Shown one piece after another: positions 20,303-30,082 of a DNA stretch of 64,000 nucleotides. The stretch is from positions 124,001 to 188,000 of the forward strand of contig JAKFWC010000009.1 of NCBI GenBank assembly GCA_021732975.1, read 5' to 3'. The position numbers were made by a program, and so were the translations under genes. This DNA comes from Planctomycetaceae bacterium (GTDB lineage Bacteria > Planctomycetota > Planctomycetia > Planctomycetales > Planctomycetaceae). A model generated the notes under the pieces. That model made no database searches, was not told the origin of the DNA, and saw only the letters and a list, made by a program, of their open reading frames with translations. The first letter of the stretch is position 1, and every line of letters starts with the position of its first letter.

Positions 20303-21643
20303 CTACATCACGCGAGCGCGGTATTCGGTTTTGGTTGCCAATTCGCGGGCTGAGAACATCATCGCGGGGACATCGAAGCCGCGCGAGGTGAGACGCTTGA
20401 GCGCCTGTGGTTCGTATCCCGTGGCGTAGAACGCACCACGGCTCTTGCCGTCGCTGTCGACCCCGGCCATGCGGTAGACGAAAATGTCTTCGATCTGGTA
20501 GAGCCCGTCCTGGCAGCCGCACAGTTCCGAGATGCGGACGACTTTACGTTCACCGGTGCTCAGACGGGCCATATGGACGAGAATCTGTACCGCGGAGGCG
20601 ATGTATTGCCGGGCGACCAGTGTGGGGAGTTCGATCCCGGAGAGGGCGATCATCAACTCCATGCGGTCGAGCGCATCGCGGGTTTCGTTGGCATGGACGG
20701 TGCTCATCGAACCGTCGTGGCCGGTGTTCATGGCTTGCAGCATGTCGAGCACTTCACCGCCGCGGGCTTCGCCGACGATGATGCGATCGGGCCGCATGCG
20801 GAGGCTGTTCTTCAACAGATCACGCTGCGAGATTTCCCCGCGGCCTTCCACGTTGGGCGGCCGAGTTTCGAGCGCTACGACATCTTTCTGTTGAAGTTGC
20901 AATTCGGCTGTTTGCTCGATAGTCACCACGCGTTCGGATTCGGGAATGAAACGGCTCAGGTTGTTGAGCAGCGTCGTTTTACCGGCACCGGTACCACCCG
21001 ACACCACGATGTTCATGCGGCCGCACACGCTGGCGATGAGGAAGTCTGCCATTTCCGGCGTGAGGCTCCCCATCTTCACCATGTCTTCGAGGATAATCGC
21101 CCGGTTCTTGAATCGGCGAATCGACACTGTTGGCCCGCGCAAGGCCAGCGGCGGAATCACGGCGTTGAGCCGCGAACCATCGGGCAGCTTGGCGTCGACC
21201 ATCGGCGAGACTTCATCGATCCGACGACCGGCGCGACCGACGAGTCGTTGAATGAAGTGCAGCAGGTGGGCGTCATCCGCAAACCGGATGTCCGTCCGTT
21301 CCAGACGACCGCTCCGTTCGACGAACACGCTGTCAGGACCGTTGATCAGCACGTCGCTGATTTCGATGTCGTTCATCAGCGGCTCGATGGGACCGAAGCC
21401 GTAAATTTCGTCCATGATCTCGCGGACCATGACCTCGCGGTCTTCGCCGGAAAGATTCACGGACTGTTGCGAACAGAGGTGCGCGGCGAGCGAACGCAAC
21501 TGCGAGCGCAGTTCGCGCTCGGGCAATTCGCCGGCTTTGGACAAATCGATGGCGTCCACCATCTGGCGATGCAACCGCGTTTTCAGCAGTTGGAACGCCT
21601 GACGGGGATCCTGGATCGGGGGAGCAGCGGATTCAGCAATCAT
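20303..21643 (-). CDS. cpaF: Tad pilus assembly ATPase CpaF/TadA
   Basis: Protein of 446 residues, normal for CpaF. An N-terminal domain (1-170) is followed by the secretion ATPase core: Walker [10 protein letters not shown] (216-224), an Asp box region [10 protein letters not shown], Walker B with [11 protein letters not shown] (287-297) and a His box [11 protein letters not shown] (309-319). It is a hexameric ATPase of the type II/IV secretion superfamily that powers pilus extension. It lies between the TadG-like gene and tadB. Confidence 0.95.
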   Translation of the reverse strand: MIAESAAPPIQDPRQAFQLLKTRLHRQMVDAIDLSKAGELPERELRSQLRSLAAHLCSQQSVNLSGEDREVMVREIMDEIYGFGPIEPLMNDIEISDVLINGPDSVFVERSGRLERTDIRFADDAHLLHFIQRLVGRAGRRIDEVSPMVDAKLPDGSRLNAVIPPLALRGPTVSIRRFKNRAIILEDMVKMGSLTPEMADFLIASVCGRMNIVVSGGTGAGKTTLLNNLSRFIPESERVVTIEQTAELQLQQKDVVALETRPPNVEGRGEISQRDLLKNSLRMRPDRIIVGEARGGEVLDMLQAMNTGHDGSMSTVHANETRDALDRMELMIALSGIELPTLVARQYIASAVQILVHMARLSTGERKVVRISELCGCQDGLYQIEDIFVYRMAGVDSDGKSRGAFYATGYEPQALKRLTSRGFDVPAMMFSARELATKTEYRARVM

Positions 21644-21707
21644 GGTGTCCGCGTTCTCTCTGAAGTTCGGCCGCAGGGTGATAACAATGTCATCGACACG
21701 GCGGCGG

Positions 21708-23009
21708 TTAGTGTGTCAGTTCCAAACGAAACAGGTACGGGTTTCCATCGCGATGATCCGCCGAAGTGTTCTCGGCGACGGCTGTGCGGGTGGTCATCAC
21801 GGTCGGTTGGACAATGATCTGGCAGCGACCATCGGCCAGATCGTTGACGGTCATGACGCGGATGGCGACAAACTCGACGCAGCCTGCTTGTTGGTAACCG
21901 TTCTTGCCGACCGGTGTGGCTTGCGTGTAGAGCAGCGCAATCCGTTGCGAACCGAGGTGTTCTTCCAGTGCAGTCCGCTCGCGACTTTGCAATTGCGGCA
22001 GTGACGGGAACGTCATTCCACTCGACAGTCGCAATTCGCCGTCGTGTTTCTCCAGTTGTTCGCGGCTCAATCCGAGCAAGATTTGCTGTTCAACGAGCGC
22101 GGGATCAAGGTCCGTGCCGAGGTCGAGCAATTGCATGTTTGCTTCGGACGCCGGGCCGTTTTTCCTGGCCGTGATCAACGTCAGTTCGGGAATGCCGTCG
22201 GCTTGCAGCGTGACGAGATGCTGGGTGTCATCGTAGCCGTATTGATCTTTCCCGCCCCGTTCTTCAATCGCGGTCTGCCAGGTATCTTTCCGGGTGTTGG
22301 TGGGATCGACTTTCCAGATGCCCAGCGGTAACACCGGAGCCGGGACATCGTCAAACGGCCGGATGGCGACGATGTGGTTGTTCATCCGCACGGCGACCTG
22401 GGCGACGACATCGCCGAACGGTTGCCGGGTCAATTCCCGCATGAAGAGGGCGACGGGATTGCCGCGGAACCGTGTCCGTTGGGCGCGAATCAGCACTTCG
22501 GTGGGATCGTCTTCGGATTCCACCCACTCGACGGGTTGGCCGGGGGTCTTGGATGCTTCCGGTTTCAGGAACCGCACGTCGCCCGCTTCAGTATCTATGT
22601 GGGCGGGTTGTCCGGCGACGAGATTCTGTGCGGCGATCTCGGCCGCGGCTTGCCTAGCATGTTCGATCAACAGGGGGCCGGAAGTCGGTCCCAGCAGGCG
22701 GGCGTCGGTAACCAGTTCCCGCCCGGCAGCGAGGGCGGCGGCTTCCGCGGCCGCCGTCAATTCCCACTGCGCTGTCGAGAGCCACAGCCGATCGACAATC
22801 AGCGCGATCCCCATCATCGCCACCAATAATGCGACGGCAACCATCGACGTGGTCATACCACGTCGGTTGGCGTGTGGGGGCAGATGATGTTGGCGTCGAT
22901 CCATCGGCGTCGCACTGGGAGAAGCAATTCGGGCCGGGGAAAGCGACCGAACGGCAGGCGGCACATCCGAGGGAACGAATGCACGCGACCGCCGTGAGAT
23001 CGGCGACAA
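21708..23009 (-). CDS. TadG-like pilus-associated protein
   Basis: Up to 433 residues. The frame opens at a TTG (23009) right after the cpaB stop; an ATG at 22904 (MDRRQHHLPP) is equally possible and gives 398 residues. A membrane segment follows RRGMTTSM (MVAVALLVAMMGIALIVDRL), as in TadG/TadE N-terminal regions. The downstream AAAEAAALAAGRELVTDA helix is typical of the TadG-like Flp pilus-assembly domain. The remainder is an extracytoplasmic beta-rich region of unknown role. The family call rests on the N-terminus and on context. Confidence 0.75.
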   Translation of the reverse strand: MSPISRRSRAFVPSDVPPAVRSLSPARIASPSATPMDRRQHHLPPHANRRGMTTSMVAVALLVAMMGIALIVDRLWLSTAQWELTAAAEAAALAAGRELVTDARLLGPTSGPLLIEHARQAAAEIAAQNLVAGQPAHIDTEAGDVRFLKPEASKTPGQPVEWVESEDDPTEVLIRAQRTRFRGNPVALFMRELTRQPFGDVVAQVAVRMNNHIVAIRPFDDVPAPVLPLGIWKVDPTNTRKDTWQTAIEERGGKDQYGYDDTQHLVTLQADGIPELTLITARKNGPASEANMQLLDLGTDLDPALVEQQILLGLSREQLEKHDGELRLSSGMTFPSLPQLQSRERTALEEHLGSQRIALLYTQATPVGKNGYQQAGCVEFVAIRVMTVNDLADGRCQIIVQPTVMTTRTAVAENTSADHRDGNPYLFRLELTH

Positions 23010-23010
23010 A

Positions 23011-24114
23011 TCAGTTCGGAACCGGAATCATCCGGGCCGCGGTCGGATCCGGCCGCGATACCGGCGTGTCCATTGGGTTGGGAACACGGCGTTCGACTGA
23101 GGGAGCGTTCACGCCACCGCCGTTGTTGCTCGGCGCAGGAGCCGCCGGTGCGGAACTGCCATTACCGCTCGGTAACCGGTAATCATCGCCGAACCGGCCG
23201 TTGGACGAGCCGGAGTAATCGCTTTGCGGGGCACCGAAGTAGGTTTTGTAATCGAAGCCGGCGCGACCGTAGCCGCTTCCGCCCCAACCATCGAGTCGAC
23301 GGCCCTTGTCGCTGAACATCAACGTTCCACGTCCGGCACCGCGATACGATTCGGTCACAAACGGTTCCTTGTCGGGTTCCGGTCGTTTCAGCCCGAGAAT
23401 TTCATAGAGCGTGACACGGTCGGTGTTGTTCAGCACGAGACCGCCGGTCCCTTTGCCGTTGGGATTGTAAGTGAGCGTGATTTGCCCACGATCTTTCGCG
23501 AGAACCACGATGTTCGATTGAGCTTCGGTTAGTTCCAGTGTGACGTGATTGCTTTGACGATCCACGCGGCCCTGGGTGATGCTGCGATTGATCGCGAGGA
23601 TTTTCACGCCATCGAACAACTTCATCGTCACGCCGCCCTGGAAACGGTCATCGGCATTGCCGGCGGCTTGATAGGTAAACAGGACATCCACATATTGGCC
23701 GGGCTTGATCAGGCCATCGACCATGGATGTGCTTTCGCCGACGGCCACCGAAACGGCGCGCATGCCTTCCGCGAGGTCCAACGGCGGTTGTTCACCGGGT
23801 TGATAGAGGTGATTGGCACGAATCGGTTGGGCGGCTTTGATCGCCTCTTTCGTCACGCGGCCCACGATCACGCGGTTTACGAGCAGCATGTCGCGCTCGA
23901 GTTTATCGCTGGGATACGGGCCCTGGCCGAGGTGGTTCTCGGTGATCACCGTTCCCGCCGGGATGTCGGCAATCGGCATCGGGATATTACGGGATGGGTT
24001 GGGAGCCGGGCCTTCGGTTCGCGCCAACGCGTTCTTCACCACGTAGGCGGCGACCAGAACTCCCACAACGCCGAACATAATCAGCGTCAGAAGGGCGGGT
24101 GTTAAGCGTCTCAC
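23011..24114 (-). CDS. cpaB: Flp pilus assembly protein CpaB/RcpC
   Basis: Protein of 367 residues. An N-terminal membrane anchor (about 8-30) is followed by an SAF domain (about 44-105, with MPIADIPAGTVITENHL) and an RcpC/CpaB domain (GMRAVSVAVGESTSMVDGLI and PGQYVDVLFTY). The C-terminal 100 residues are Gly/Ser/Arg-rich and probably disordered. CpaB links the secretin to the inner-membrane machinery in Tad systems. It lies 105 bases downstream of tadE, across a small hairpin, and two bases before the TadG-like frame. Confidence 0.9.
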   Translation of the reverse strand: MRRLTPALLTLIMFGVVGVLVAAYVVKNALARTEGPAPNPSRNIPMPIADIPAGTVITENHLGQGPYPSDKLERDMLLVNRVIVGRVTKEAIKAAQPIRANHLYQPGEQPPLDLAEGMRAVSVAVGESTSMVDGLIKPGQYVDVLFTYQAAGNADDRFQGGVTMKLFDGVKILAINRSITQGRVDRQSNHVTLELTEAQSNIVVLAKDRGQITLTYNPNGKGTGGLVLNNTDRVTLYEILGLKRPEPDKEPFVTESYRGAGRGTLMFSDKGRRLDGWGGSGYGRAGFDYKTYFGAPQSDYSGSSNGRFGDDYRLPSGNGSSAPAAPAPSNNGGGVNAPSVERRVPNPMDTPVSRPDPTAARMIPVPN

Positions 24115-24173
24115 GAAAAACTCTCCCCAGCGAACATGCCGCGTCGCGGTTGATTCTGTGGTTCCACCGAACA

Positions 24174-24194
24174 GGTGATGTGGTTCACATCACC
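24174..24194. repeat. Perfect 9-bp hairpin between tadE and cpaB
   Basis: GGTGATGTG (24174-24182) and CACATCACC (24186-24194) form a perfect 9-bp stem with a 3-base loop. No T-run follows on the coding strand. It may tune RNA stability or readthrough between tadE and cpaB. Confidence 0.6.
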
Positions 24195-24219
24195 GCCGAG
24201 AATCCTTTGCTCAGCCGGA

Positions 24220-24648
24220 TTACTCGCGCACCATGCGCGTTTCGGAATACAAATTACGTCCATTCAGGCCGATGCCGATCGGCCATAACAGATCGGGCGC
24301 GGCCGACCGCATCGAGACTTCGACACCGACCCAGACGACATCTCCGGAATACTGTCCCACATCGCCAACGACGCGGAACTCGCGTTGCAGGCCTTGGGGC
24401 AAGGTGCGGCGAACGTCGTTTTCCACGTCCGCCAGCGTGGCTCCGGGCAGCGAGGCTTTTCGCGCTCCCACCCGACTCGCTTCCACCACGAGACTGCGGG
24501 AGTAAAATAACCAGGTAAATTCGAAGAGTCCGAACAGTACCACCCCGAGAATCGGTAACGTCAACACCAGTTCCATACTCAACACACCGCGACGGCGCGT
24601 GGTGCGGAGAGCGGATGTGGTGCTGACGAGTCGCATGCTTCGGTTCAT
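24220..24648 (-). CDS. tadE: TadE-like pseudopilin
   Basis: Protein of 142 residues from the ATG at 24648, whose ATGA overlaps the stop of the prepilin peptidase gene. It has a basic leader followed by a prepilin-type cleavage site: RRRG (18-21) then VLSME, with Glu at +5 (Glu26) and a hydrophobic helix LVLTLPILGVVLFGLFEF. The leader should be cleaved after Gly21 by the CpaA-type peptidase encoded just upstream. TadE is a minor pseudopilin of the Tad pilus. Confidence 0.9.
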   Translation of the reverse strand: MNRSMRLVSTTSALRTTRRRGVLSMELVLTLPILGVVLFGLFEFTWLFYSRSLVVEASRVGARKASLPGATLADVENDVRRTLPQGLQREFRVVGDVGQYSGDVVWVGVEVSMRSAAPDLLWPIGIGLNGRNLYSETRMVRE

Positions 24649-25253
24649 TCTGACGGTGGTTTTGCGGCCTGGGCAATTTGTTTCGGACCGAGCTGCCCGC
24701 CCTTCACGACGGTGGCATCGGCCAGCATCACAATCCACGCGGCCATCGCCAGTGGAACTGCAAACGGCAACACCCGGCGCTGGCGGCGCTGCGGCTCCGT
24801 CTCGGTGAACACCGGCTTTCCCTTGGCATCGGTCTTTCCCGTCGCCAGATACTGTTTCTTAAACCGCTTGAAACCAAAGCGAACAATCGTGTAGAGCATT
24901 ACAACCGCACTATCGAGCACCACAAGCAGAGTACTGACGATCATGAGATACAGCGTGAGCTTGAATCCCAGCCAGACGCTGATCGCGCCCATCAGTTTCG
25001 TGTCCCCGCCGCCGCCACCAGCGACCATCCACAAGGCGAAGTAGGTGCCGAAGCCGAGCAGGAATCCATAGAACCCGTCGAGCAACCCCGCCGGTCCGTG
25101 CGCCCAGAACTGATAGATCCATCCGGCAGCAAAGAAGGGAATCGTCAGCCAGTTTTTAATGCGGTGGTAACGCAAGTCGGTGTAGGCGGCAACGCTGGTC
25201 AGGCACAGCATGCCGACGACGAAGGCAATATGTTGAGGGGTCCAGAAATCCAT
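24645..25253 (-). CDS. Prepilin peptidase, CpaA/TadV type (A24 family)
   Basis: Protein of 202 residues from the ATG at 25253 (MDFWTPQH); a longer frame to 25325 adds a polar stretch with no membrane character. It is a polytopic protein with both catalytic aspartates of aspartic prepilin peptidases: Asp26 (AAYTDLRYHRIKNW) and Asp84 in the GGGGD motif. It lacks the N-terminal methyltransferase domain of PilD, as expected for CpaA/TadV. It is the first gene of the Tad run and is translationally coupled to tadE. Confidence 0.9.
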   Translation of the reverse strand: MDFWTPQHIAFVVGMLCLTSVAAYTDLRYHRIKNWLTIPFFAAGWIYQFWAHGPAGLLDGFYGFLLGFGTYFALWMVAGGGGGDTKLMGAISVWLGFKLTLYLMIVSTLLVVLDSAVVMLYTIVRFGFKRFKKQYLATGKTDAKGKPVFTETEPQRRQRRVLPFAVPLAMAAWIVMLADATVVKGGQLGPKQIAQAAKPPSE

Positions 25254-25691
25254 CGATGCGTTCCTCGAATCGATCCGAAGCGATTGGGAGAGCCCTTCCG
25301 AGTTGTCCGCCGACGCGCGGACCATCGCGAAAGTGGCATGCCATGCCTGAAACTTAGCTCAAGTTCTCGCCCGGAAATGAGAAACATTCCGCAACGGAAC
25401 TCGGACGCTCCTCAACCCAACGCCGGCCCACAACGTTGCAGCTTCTATCTTTACGGTGTCGCTTCAATCACTCTGCCGATTTCGCGTTCTCATCCGGCAG
25501 TTCGGGAAAGTCGTGCTGAACGGGCTGATGTTGTGGGTTCGTCCGAATTTTCCGAAAATGCGGACTGCGCAGGACGGGGAAAGATTTCGGGTCGGCATGC
25601 AAGCGATTCGACGATGGAGTCGGCATAATGGCCACCGTGCGGACGCATGCGGCGGACCGCCCAACACCGTCACGATCAAGGATGAGGACGC
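25254..25691. other. Divergent intergenic region, nothing recognised
   Basis: About 440 bases lie between the Tad operon (minus) and the inositol-phosphatase gene (plus). It should carry both promoters. A CATAAT (25621-25626) is the only -10-like box seen near the plus-strand gene, without a matching -35. No RNA gene or long palindrome was found. Confidence 0.5.
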
Positions 25692-26459
25692 ATGCAGGAG
25701 TTTCTACAGTCTGCGGAAGAAGCCGCCCGGTTGGGGGGGCAGGTGCTCCGCAGTTGGGCGACCCGGTTCAGTGTGATGGAGAAGAGTCGCGCGAACCTCG
25801 TGACCGAAGCCGATTTCGCCTCTCAGAAGGCGATTCACGAGTTTCTGGGCCGTCGGTATCCCCAGCACGGTTTCCTGGGCGAAGAAGGCCTCGCGGAGGA
25901 GCGGCCGAACTCGTCCTACCGCTGGGTGATCGACCCGCTGGACGGAACGACAAACTACGTTCACGGGTTTCCCTATTATTGCGTGTCGATCGGTCTCGAA
26001 AAAGACGGAACCCTCGTTGCCGGAGCGATTTACAATCCGGTGAGCGAAGAGATGTTCCTGGCCGTGGCCGGACATGGGGCGACGTTGAATCGACAGCCGC
26101 TGAAATGTTCCGCGGTCAACACTCTCGGCGATGCCATGTTGATCGCCAGCCTGCCGGTGGCCACCACTCCCGAAGACCCAGCCGTGCAACGATTTCTCCG
26201 CGTTCTGGGCAACGCGCAGACCGTCCAGCGCACCGGATCGGCCGCGCTGAATCTGGCTTTTCTGGCGGCTGGACGGGTGGATGGCTTCTGGTCGGCCAGT
26301 CTCAAGCCGTGGGACATGGCCGCGGGCGTGCTCATTGTTCAGGAAGCGGGTGGACGGATCACGAACATTGATGGAGGTCGTTTTCGTCTGGATGTACCGA
26401 GTTTGCTGGCCACCAATGGCAGCGTTATTCACGACCGGCTGGCCGGGTTGATGTCCTGA
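25692..26459 (+). CDS. Inositol monophosphatase family protein
   Basis: Protein of 255 residues, usual family length. The metal-binding motifs are intact: GEEG (63-66), WVIDPLDGTTN (78-88) and WDMAAG (207-212). The reaction is hydrolysis of a phosphate monoester such as inositol 1-phosphate, or a related substrate such as histidinol phosphate, 3'-phosphoadenosine phosphate or fructose bisphosphate; the sequence does not settle which. An AGGATGAGG site stands upstream of the ATG. It is probably cytoplasmic. Confidence 0.92.
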   Translation: MQEFLQSAEEAARLGGQVLRSWATRFSVMEKSRANLVTEADFASQKAIHEFLGRRYPQHGFLGEEGLAEERPNSSYRWVIDPLDGTTNYVHGFPYYCVSIGLEKDGTLVAGAIYNPVSEEMFLAVAGHGATLNRQPLKCSAVNTLGDAMLIASLPVATTPEDPAVQRFLRVLGNAQTVQRTGSAALNLAFLAAGRVDGFWSASLKPWDMAAGVLIVQEAGGRITNIDGGRFRLDVPSLLATNGSVIHDRLAGLMS

Positions 26460-26647
26460 CCGAATTATCGGTCGCGGGAGATTGCCGCTTTTGCGGGTCC
26501 GATTTGCGACGTAGAATAGGGTACCTGAAAGTGCGGCCCTTCGTGCCGTCGTTGCACCTCGTGTGATCAATCCATGTTCGCGTCCGCAGGACGTTGGCGA
26601 GAACGCCGTCGGTGAAATGGTTCGCCCCGAACCGTGAGGATGAAGTC

Positions 26648-29600
26648 GTGTCCGCGACTGGAAGAACAGAACGCTTGCAACCGCTGCGTACGGCGCGATG
26701 GTGCTGCCGTTCCGTTTTGGCCGTTGTGTTGACGATCAACTTCTTCATCACCGTTTGTGGGGGGATGGCGTTCGCGCAGACCGCTCCGCGCGAGGGAGAT
26801 CCTTCACGCCCCTCCAACGGCACAGCGACCGCCGGTCCACTGCCAGCGACTCCGCTTCCCACGGCGCCGGCGTTGCCGCTCGATAAGCTCCCGGCTTCTA
26901 TTCAGTACCTCCCCGACGGCAAAGGGGGCGTAATCGCCGTTCCCGCCGATGCGAACATCGAGCGGTTTCTCGAATGGTTAAAGCAGGATCGCCTGAGGAA
27001 TCTGCAGAATGTGGACGGCCCCACGGCCTCGGTCACCGCGGTGGAACTCGAGGGGCACTCCGACGACCAGATGGCCACGCTGAATGGTCGCCTCACCATA
27101 CAGGTCGCGGGCGATCAGTTTCCGATGTCCTATGCCATTGGGTTGGGCGAATCCGTTTTTCGCCGGAAGGAAGTCAAAGGCCCCGGACAGGTCTTTTTCG
27201 GGGGACGCGATCGGGAACGGGGCTACGTCTGGTGGTTCGACAAACCCGGCGAGTACGAGTTCAATCTCGAATTGACGGTGCCACTGTTGAAAGCGTCGCC
27301 GTGGCGTCGGCTGCAATTGTCGGTCCCCAATTCACCGGTCACCAGTTTGCGATTGGAAGTGCCGTCTGGCAACGTGCTGGTGAAAGCGGCCGAAGATGTC
27401 ATTCAAACCTCGCGAGCGCTCGATGAGCGCCGATCCGAAATTCGCGCGGCCGGTTTTGGTGGCAAAGCCGAAATCCTGTCGTGGCAACCAACCGTCCCCG
27501 TAACGGAAGGCCCTGCGGGACTCAATGTTAAGACGAACATTGCCGTTCGCAGCACCACCGATGCCTTTCTGTTGGAAGCCACGCAATTGGTGTGGCCGTT
27601 GCAAGGCACCTTTCGCGAGTTCACGGTCAAATTGCCGACCCGCGCCGAATTTCAGAGTGTGGATGGAACCGAAATCAGTGAAACGCGGATCGATGAAACC
27701 GCTCCGGACAAAATGACGGTTGTCTTGAAGTCGGCGACCGCGGGAAAGGTTTCCGTCCGCTGGCAGGTCCGCGTACCGCATCTCAGCCGCCGCAATTTTG
27801 ATCTCGACGGTTTTCGTGTGGATGGCGCCCGACAAGAGTCCGGTGAAATTGGGTTCCTGTCGACCGAAGGCTTTCGTTGGAATGTCGCGGATGGCAGTGA
27901 TCCGCATGTCGAGCGAATGAATGCCGGCGAGTTTCGCATGGACGGCGTCCGTGCGAATGCTGTCCGTGCCTGCCGCTTCTTCTCGCAGCCCTTTCAGCTT
28001 CCGACCACATTAGACCCCGTCGAACCGTACTACGATGTCGCTACGCTCTTTGCTCTCACGGCGGGCGAGAAAGAAATTGGACTGGAAGCGCGGTTCAAAG
28101 TCCGTATCTATCGTGGCCAGCTTCCGGAACTGTCGATCTTGTGGCCCGGCTGGCGCAGCGAAGGCTGGATTCTGGAAAGGACACAGCCTCAGGGAGCGAT
28201 TGAGACGAACGTCACCACGGACGATGAAGCTGGTCAGGGACGGATCGTGGTCACTCTCGCCGAGCGGCCCACGGACGAAGCCTTTGAGTGGAAATTGCGG
28301 GCACATCTCCCACGGGTTGCGAACGAAGAGGCGATTATTTCGTTGCCGCGCATACTGGCCCCGGCCGGCTCGCCTACCCGGCTGGTGTTGCTGAGTGACG
28401 AAAATATCGATGCACAATTGACCCCGCGCGGCGAAACGGTACTCCGACCATTTTTGCCCACTGCCGGGGCGACCGATGCCGTTACCTTTCCCTCTTCGAA
28501 ACGGCCCCAGGATTTTCGTATCGATACGGATGAACGGTCATTTCAACTGGGAATCAAATCCCAGCCACAGCAAATCACCGTGGCGAGCGAAATCTCGGGC
28601 GAATTCACCGGCCGGCGGTTGGAACTGCGACAGCGCTTGCGCCACCGGGTTGAATACGCCCGGCTGAATGAAATCAAATTGAGCGTTCCGGCCGCGATTT
28701 CCGAACGAGTGAAGTTCTTTTTTGCGAACACGCTGCAGACGCCGCAGTGGAGTGAGGGCGTTGGGGGACGCGAAAAGATTGCGACGATTGCGCTGAGCGA
28801 GCCCTTGATCGGCGATGTCCCAATCGAGGCCGTCTGGTCGATTCCCTTACCGAAAGAATTACTGCAAGACCAGGAGGCCGCGCTGCCATTGATTGCGCTC
28901 CGCAGTCTGACGGGGGCGCCCACCACCCACCGCTTGCAATTGAAGCAACCGGCCTGGCTGGATTTGTCGTTGGTGGAATCGTCGTGGCGGATCGAGCATG
29001 CCGACGACGACGTAATCGTTTGGAGCAACACGCTTCCCGCCGAGCCGATGACCTTGCGCGTCAAGCCGGCGACCAGTGTGCGGGGCGTCGAAATGGTCGC
29101 CGATAAGGTGGTCGCCCGGGTGCATGTGGATCGCGGCGGCGTGCAGCACAGTCGATTCGAAATCGACTTGAACGGTGCACTGCGGCAGATTCACGTCCAA
29201 TTGCCCAAGGCCGCATTGGCGGTCGCTTTTCAGTGGAACGATAGCCCATTGGCGGCAGACTCCATCATGGAAGTGCCGGAGGGTTCCGGACGCTTCTCTC
29301 TGGCATTGCCCGAAGTCCCGAACTCGAACGAGGAGCGGCTAACCATCGAGTATCGTTTGCCGACATCGAAGGGGTTGGGGTGGAGCACCGCCCAAACCCT
29401 GAGTGTTCCCGTACTACCACAGTGTCGGTGGATGGCGGACATCGCTTGGGACGTGTCCTTCCCGAATGACCAGCACCTCTTCTGCTATCCCGAATCTGCG
29501 ACGCCGTGGTTTCACTGGGAGCGAACCGGTGCCATGTGGCGACGGGTCTCGCCGGCGTTGCTGTCGAGTGCGGACCCGCGCCTCTCACAGGGGGAAGCCC

Positions 29601-30082
29601 CGGTCGCGGCCAGTCACACGTATGCGTTCGGTCAGTTCGGTGCATTGGCACCGTTTCCCGTGCGGTGCATCGGTACGCCGGCCGCACTGCTGTGGGGGGC
29701 CGGAGCGACGTTGGTGGTCGGTTTCCTGTTACTGAAAATGCCGCGTTTGCCGGCCATATTCACCGCGGGCGCTCTTGCCTTGGGTCTGCTGGTGGCCGGG
29801 TTGTGGTACCAGCCGCAGATCGAGTTGCTGTTCCAGCCGATGTTGGCCGGGCTGCTCTTCCCCTCGGCGAGCGGGCTGTTCGGCTGGTGGAAGCGGCGGA
29901 CGTTCGGATCGACGGTTCTCACGATCGATACGTCTCCCAGCGGGATGCAATCGCGTTCCGGCAGCCTCCCGGCGACGCAAAGTCTGCGCGCGCTCAATCC
30001 CGATTCGGCGACAGTGTATCGTCCGCAGATTGCAGCCGAGCCGCCGTCGGTGCGCGTGGCCGCGGAAAGTCACTTGGGATGA
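26648..30082 (+). CDS. Giant secreted beta-rich membrane-anchored protein (module 1)
   Basis: Protein of 1,144 residues if it starts at the GTG at 26648, which has GAGGA seven bases upstream; an upstream TTG at 26594 is in frame. A signal peptide (VLAVVLTINFFITVCGG, ending AFAQ) is followed by about 950 residues of beta-rich sequence without known enzyme motifs. Three hydrophobic segments lie near the end (about 1020-1100, with GATLVVGFLLL and ALGLLVAGLWY), then a short polar tail. Overall length and the three-helix tail match the two modules of the next gene. A TAGAAT at 26512-26517 is a possible -10 box. Its TGA overlaps the next ATG (ATGA). Function is unknown. Confidence 0.8.
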   Translation: MSATGRTERLQPLRTARWCCRSVLAVVLTINFFITVCGGMAFAQTAPREGDPSRPSNGTATAGPLPATPLPTAPALPLDKLPASIQYLPDGKGGVIAVPADANIERFLEWLKQDRLRNLQNVDGPTASVTAVELEGHSDDQMATLNGRLTIQVAGDQFPMSYAIGLGESVFRRKEVKGPGQVFFGGRDRERGYVWWFDKPGEYEFNLELTVPLLKASPWRRLQLSVPNSPVTSLRLEVPSGNVLVKAAEDVIQTSRALDERRSEIRAAGFGGKAEILSWQPTVPVTEGPAGLNVKTNIAVRSTTDAFLLEATQLVWPLQGTFREFTVKLPTRAEFQSVDGTEISETRIDETAPDKMTVVLKSATAGKVSVRWQVRVPHLSRRNFDLDGFRVDGARQESGEIGFLSTEGFRWNVADGSDPHVERMNAGEFRMDGVRANAVRACRFFSQPFQLPTTLDPVEPYYDVATLFALTAGEKEIGLEARFKVRIYRGQLPELSILWPGWRSEGWILERTQPQGAIETNVTTDDEAGQGRIVVTLAERPTDEAFEWKLRAHLPRVANEEAIISLPRILAPAGSPTRLVLLSDENIDAQLTPRGETVLRPFLPTAGATDAVTFPSSKRPQDFRIDTDERSFQLGIKSQPQQITVASEISGEFTGRRLELRQRLRHRVEYARLNEIKLSVPAAISERVKFFFANTLQTPQWSEGVGGREKIATIALSEPLIGDVPIEAVWSIPLPKELLQDQEAALPLIALRSLTGAPTTHRLQLKQPAWLDLSLVESSWRIEHADDDVIVWSNTLPAEPMTLRVKPATSVRGVEMVADKVVARVHVDRGGVQHSRFEIDLNGALRQIHVQLPKAALAVAFQWNDSPLAADSIMEVPEGSGRFSLALPEVPNSNEERLTIEYRLPTSKGLGWSTAQTLSVPVLPQCRWMADIAWDVSFPNDQHLFCYPESATPWFHWERTGAMWRRVSPALLSSADPRLSQGEAPVAASHTYAFGQFGALAPFPVRCIGTPAALLWGAGATLVVGFLLLKMPRLPAIFTAGALALGLLVAGLWYQPQIELLFQPMLAGLLFPSASGLFGWWKRRTFGSTVLTIDTSPSGMQSRSGSLPATQSLRALNPDSATVYRPQIAAEPPSVRVAAESHLG

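Noticed and set aside
29506..30078. Upstream extension of the giant gene inside the preceding gene
   Set aside because: The ATGA overlap at 30079 and the signal peptide that follows it mark the real start; the extension reads an out-of-frame part of module 1.
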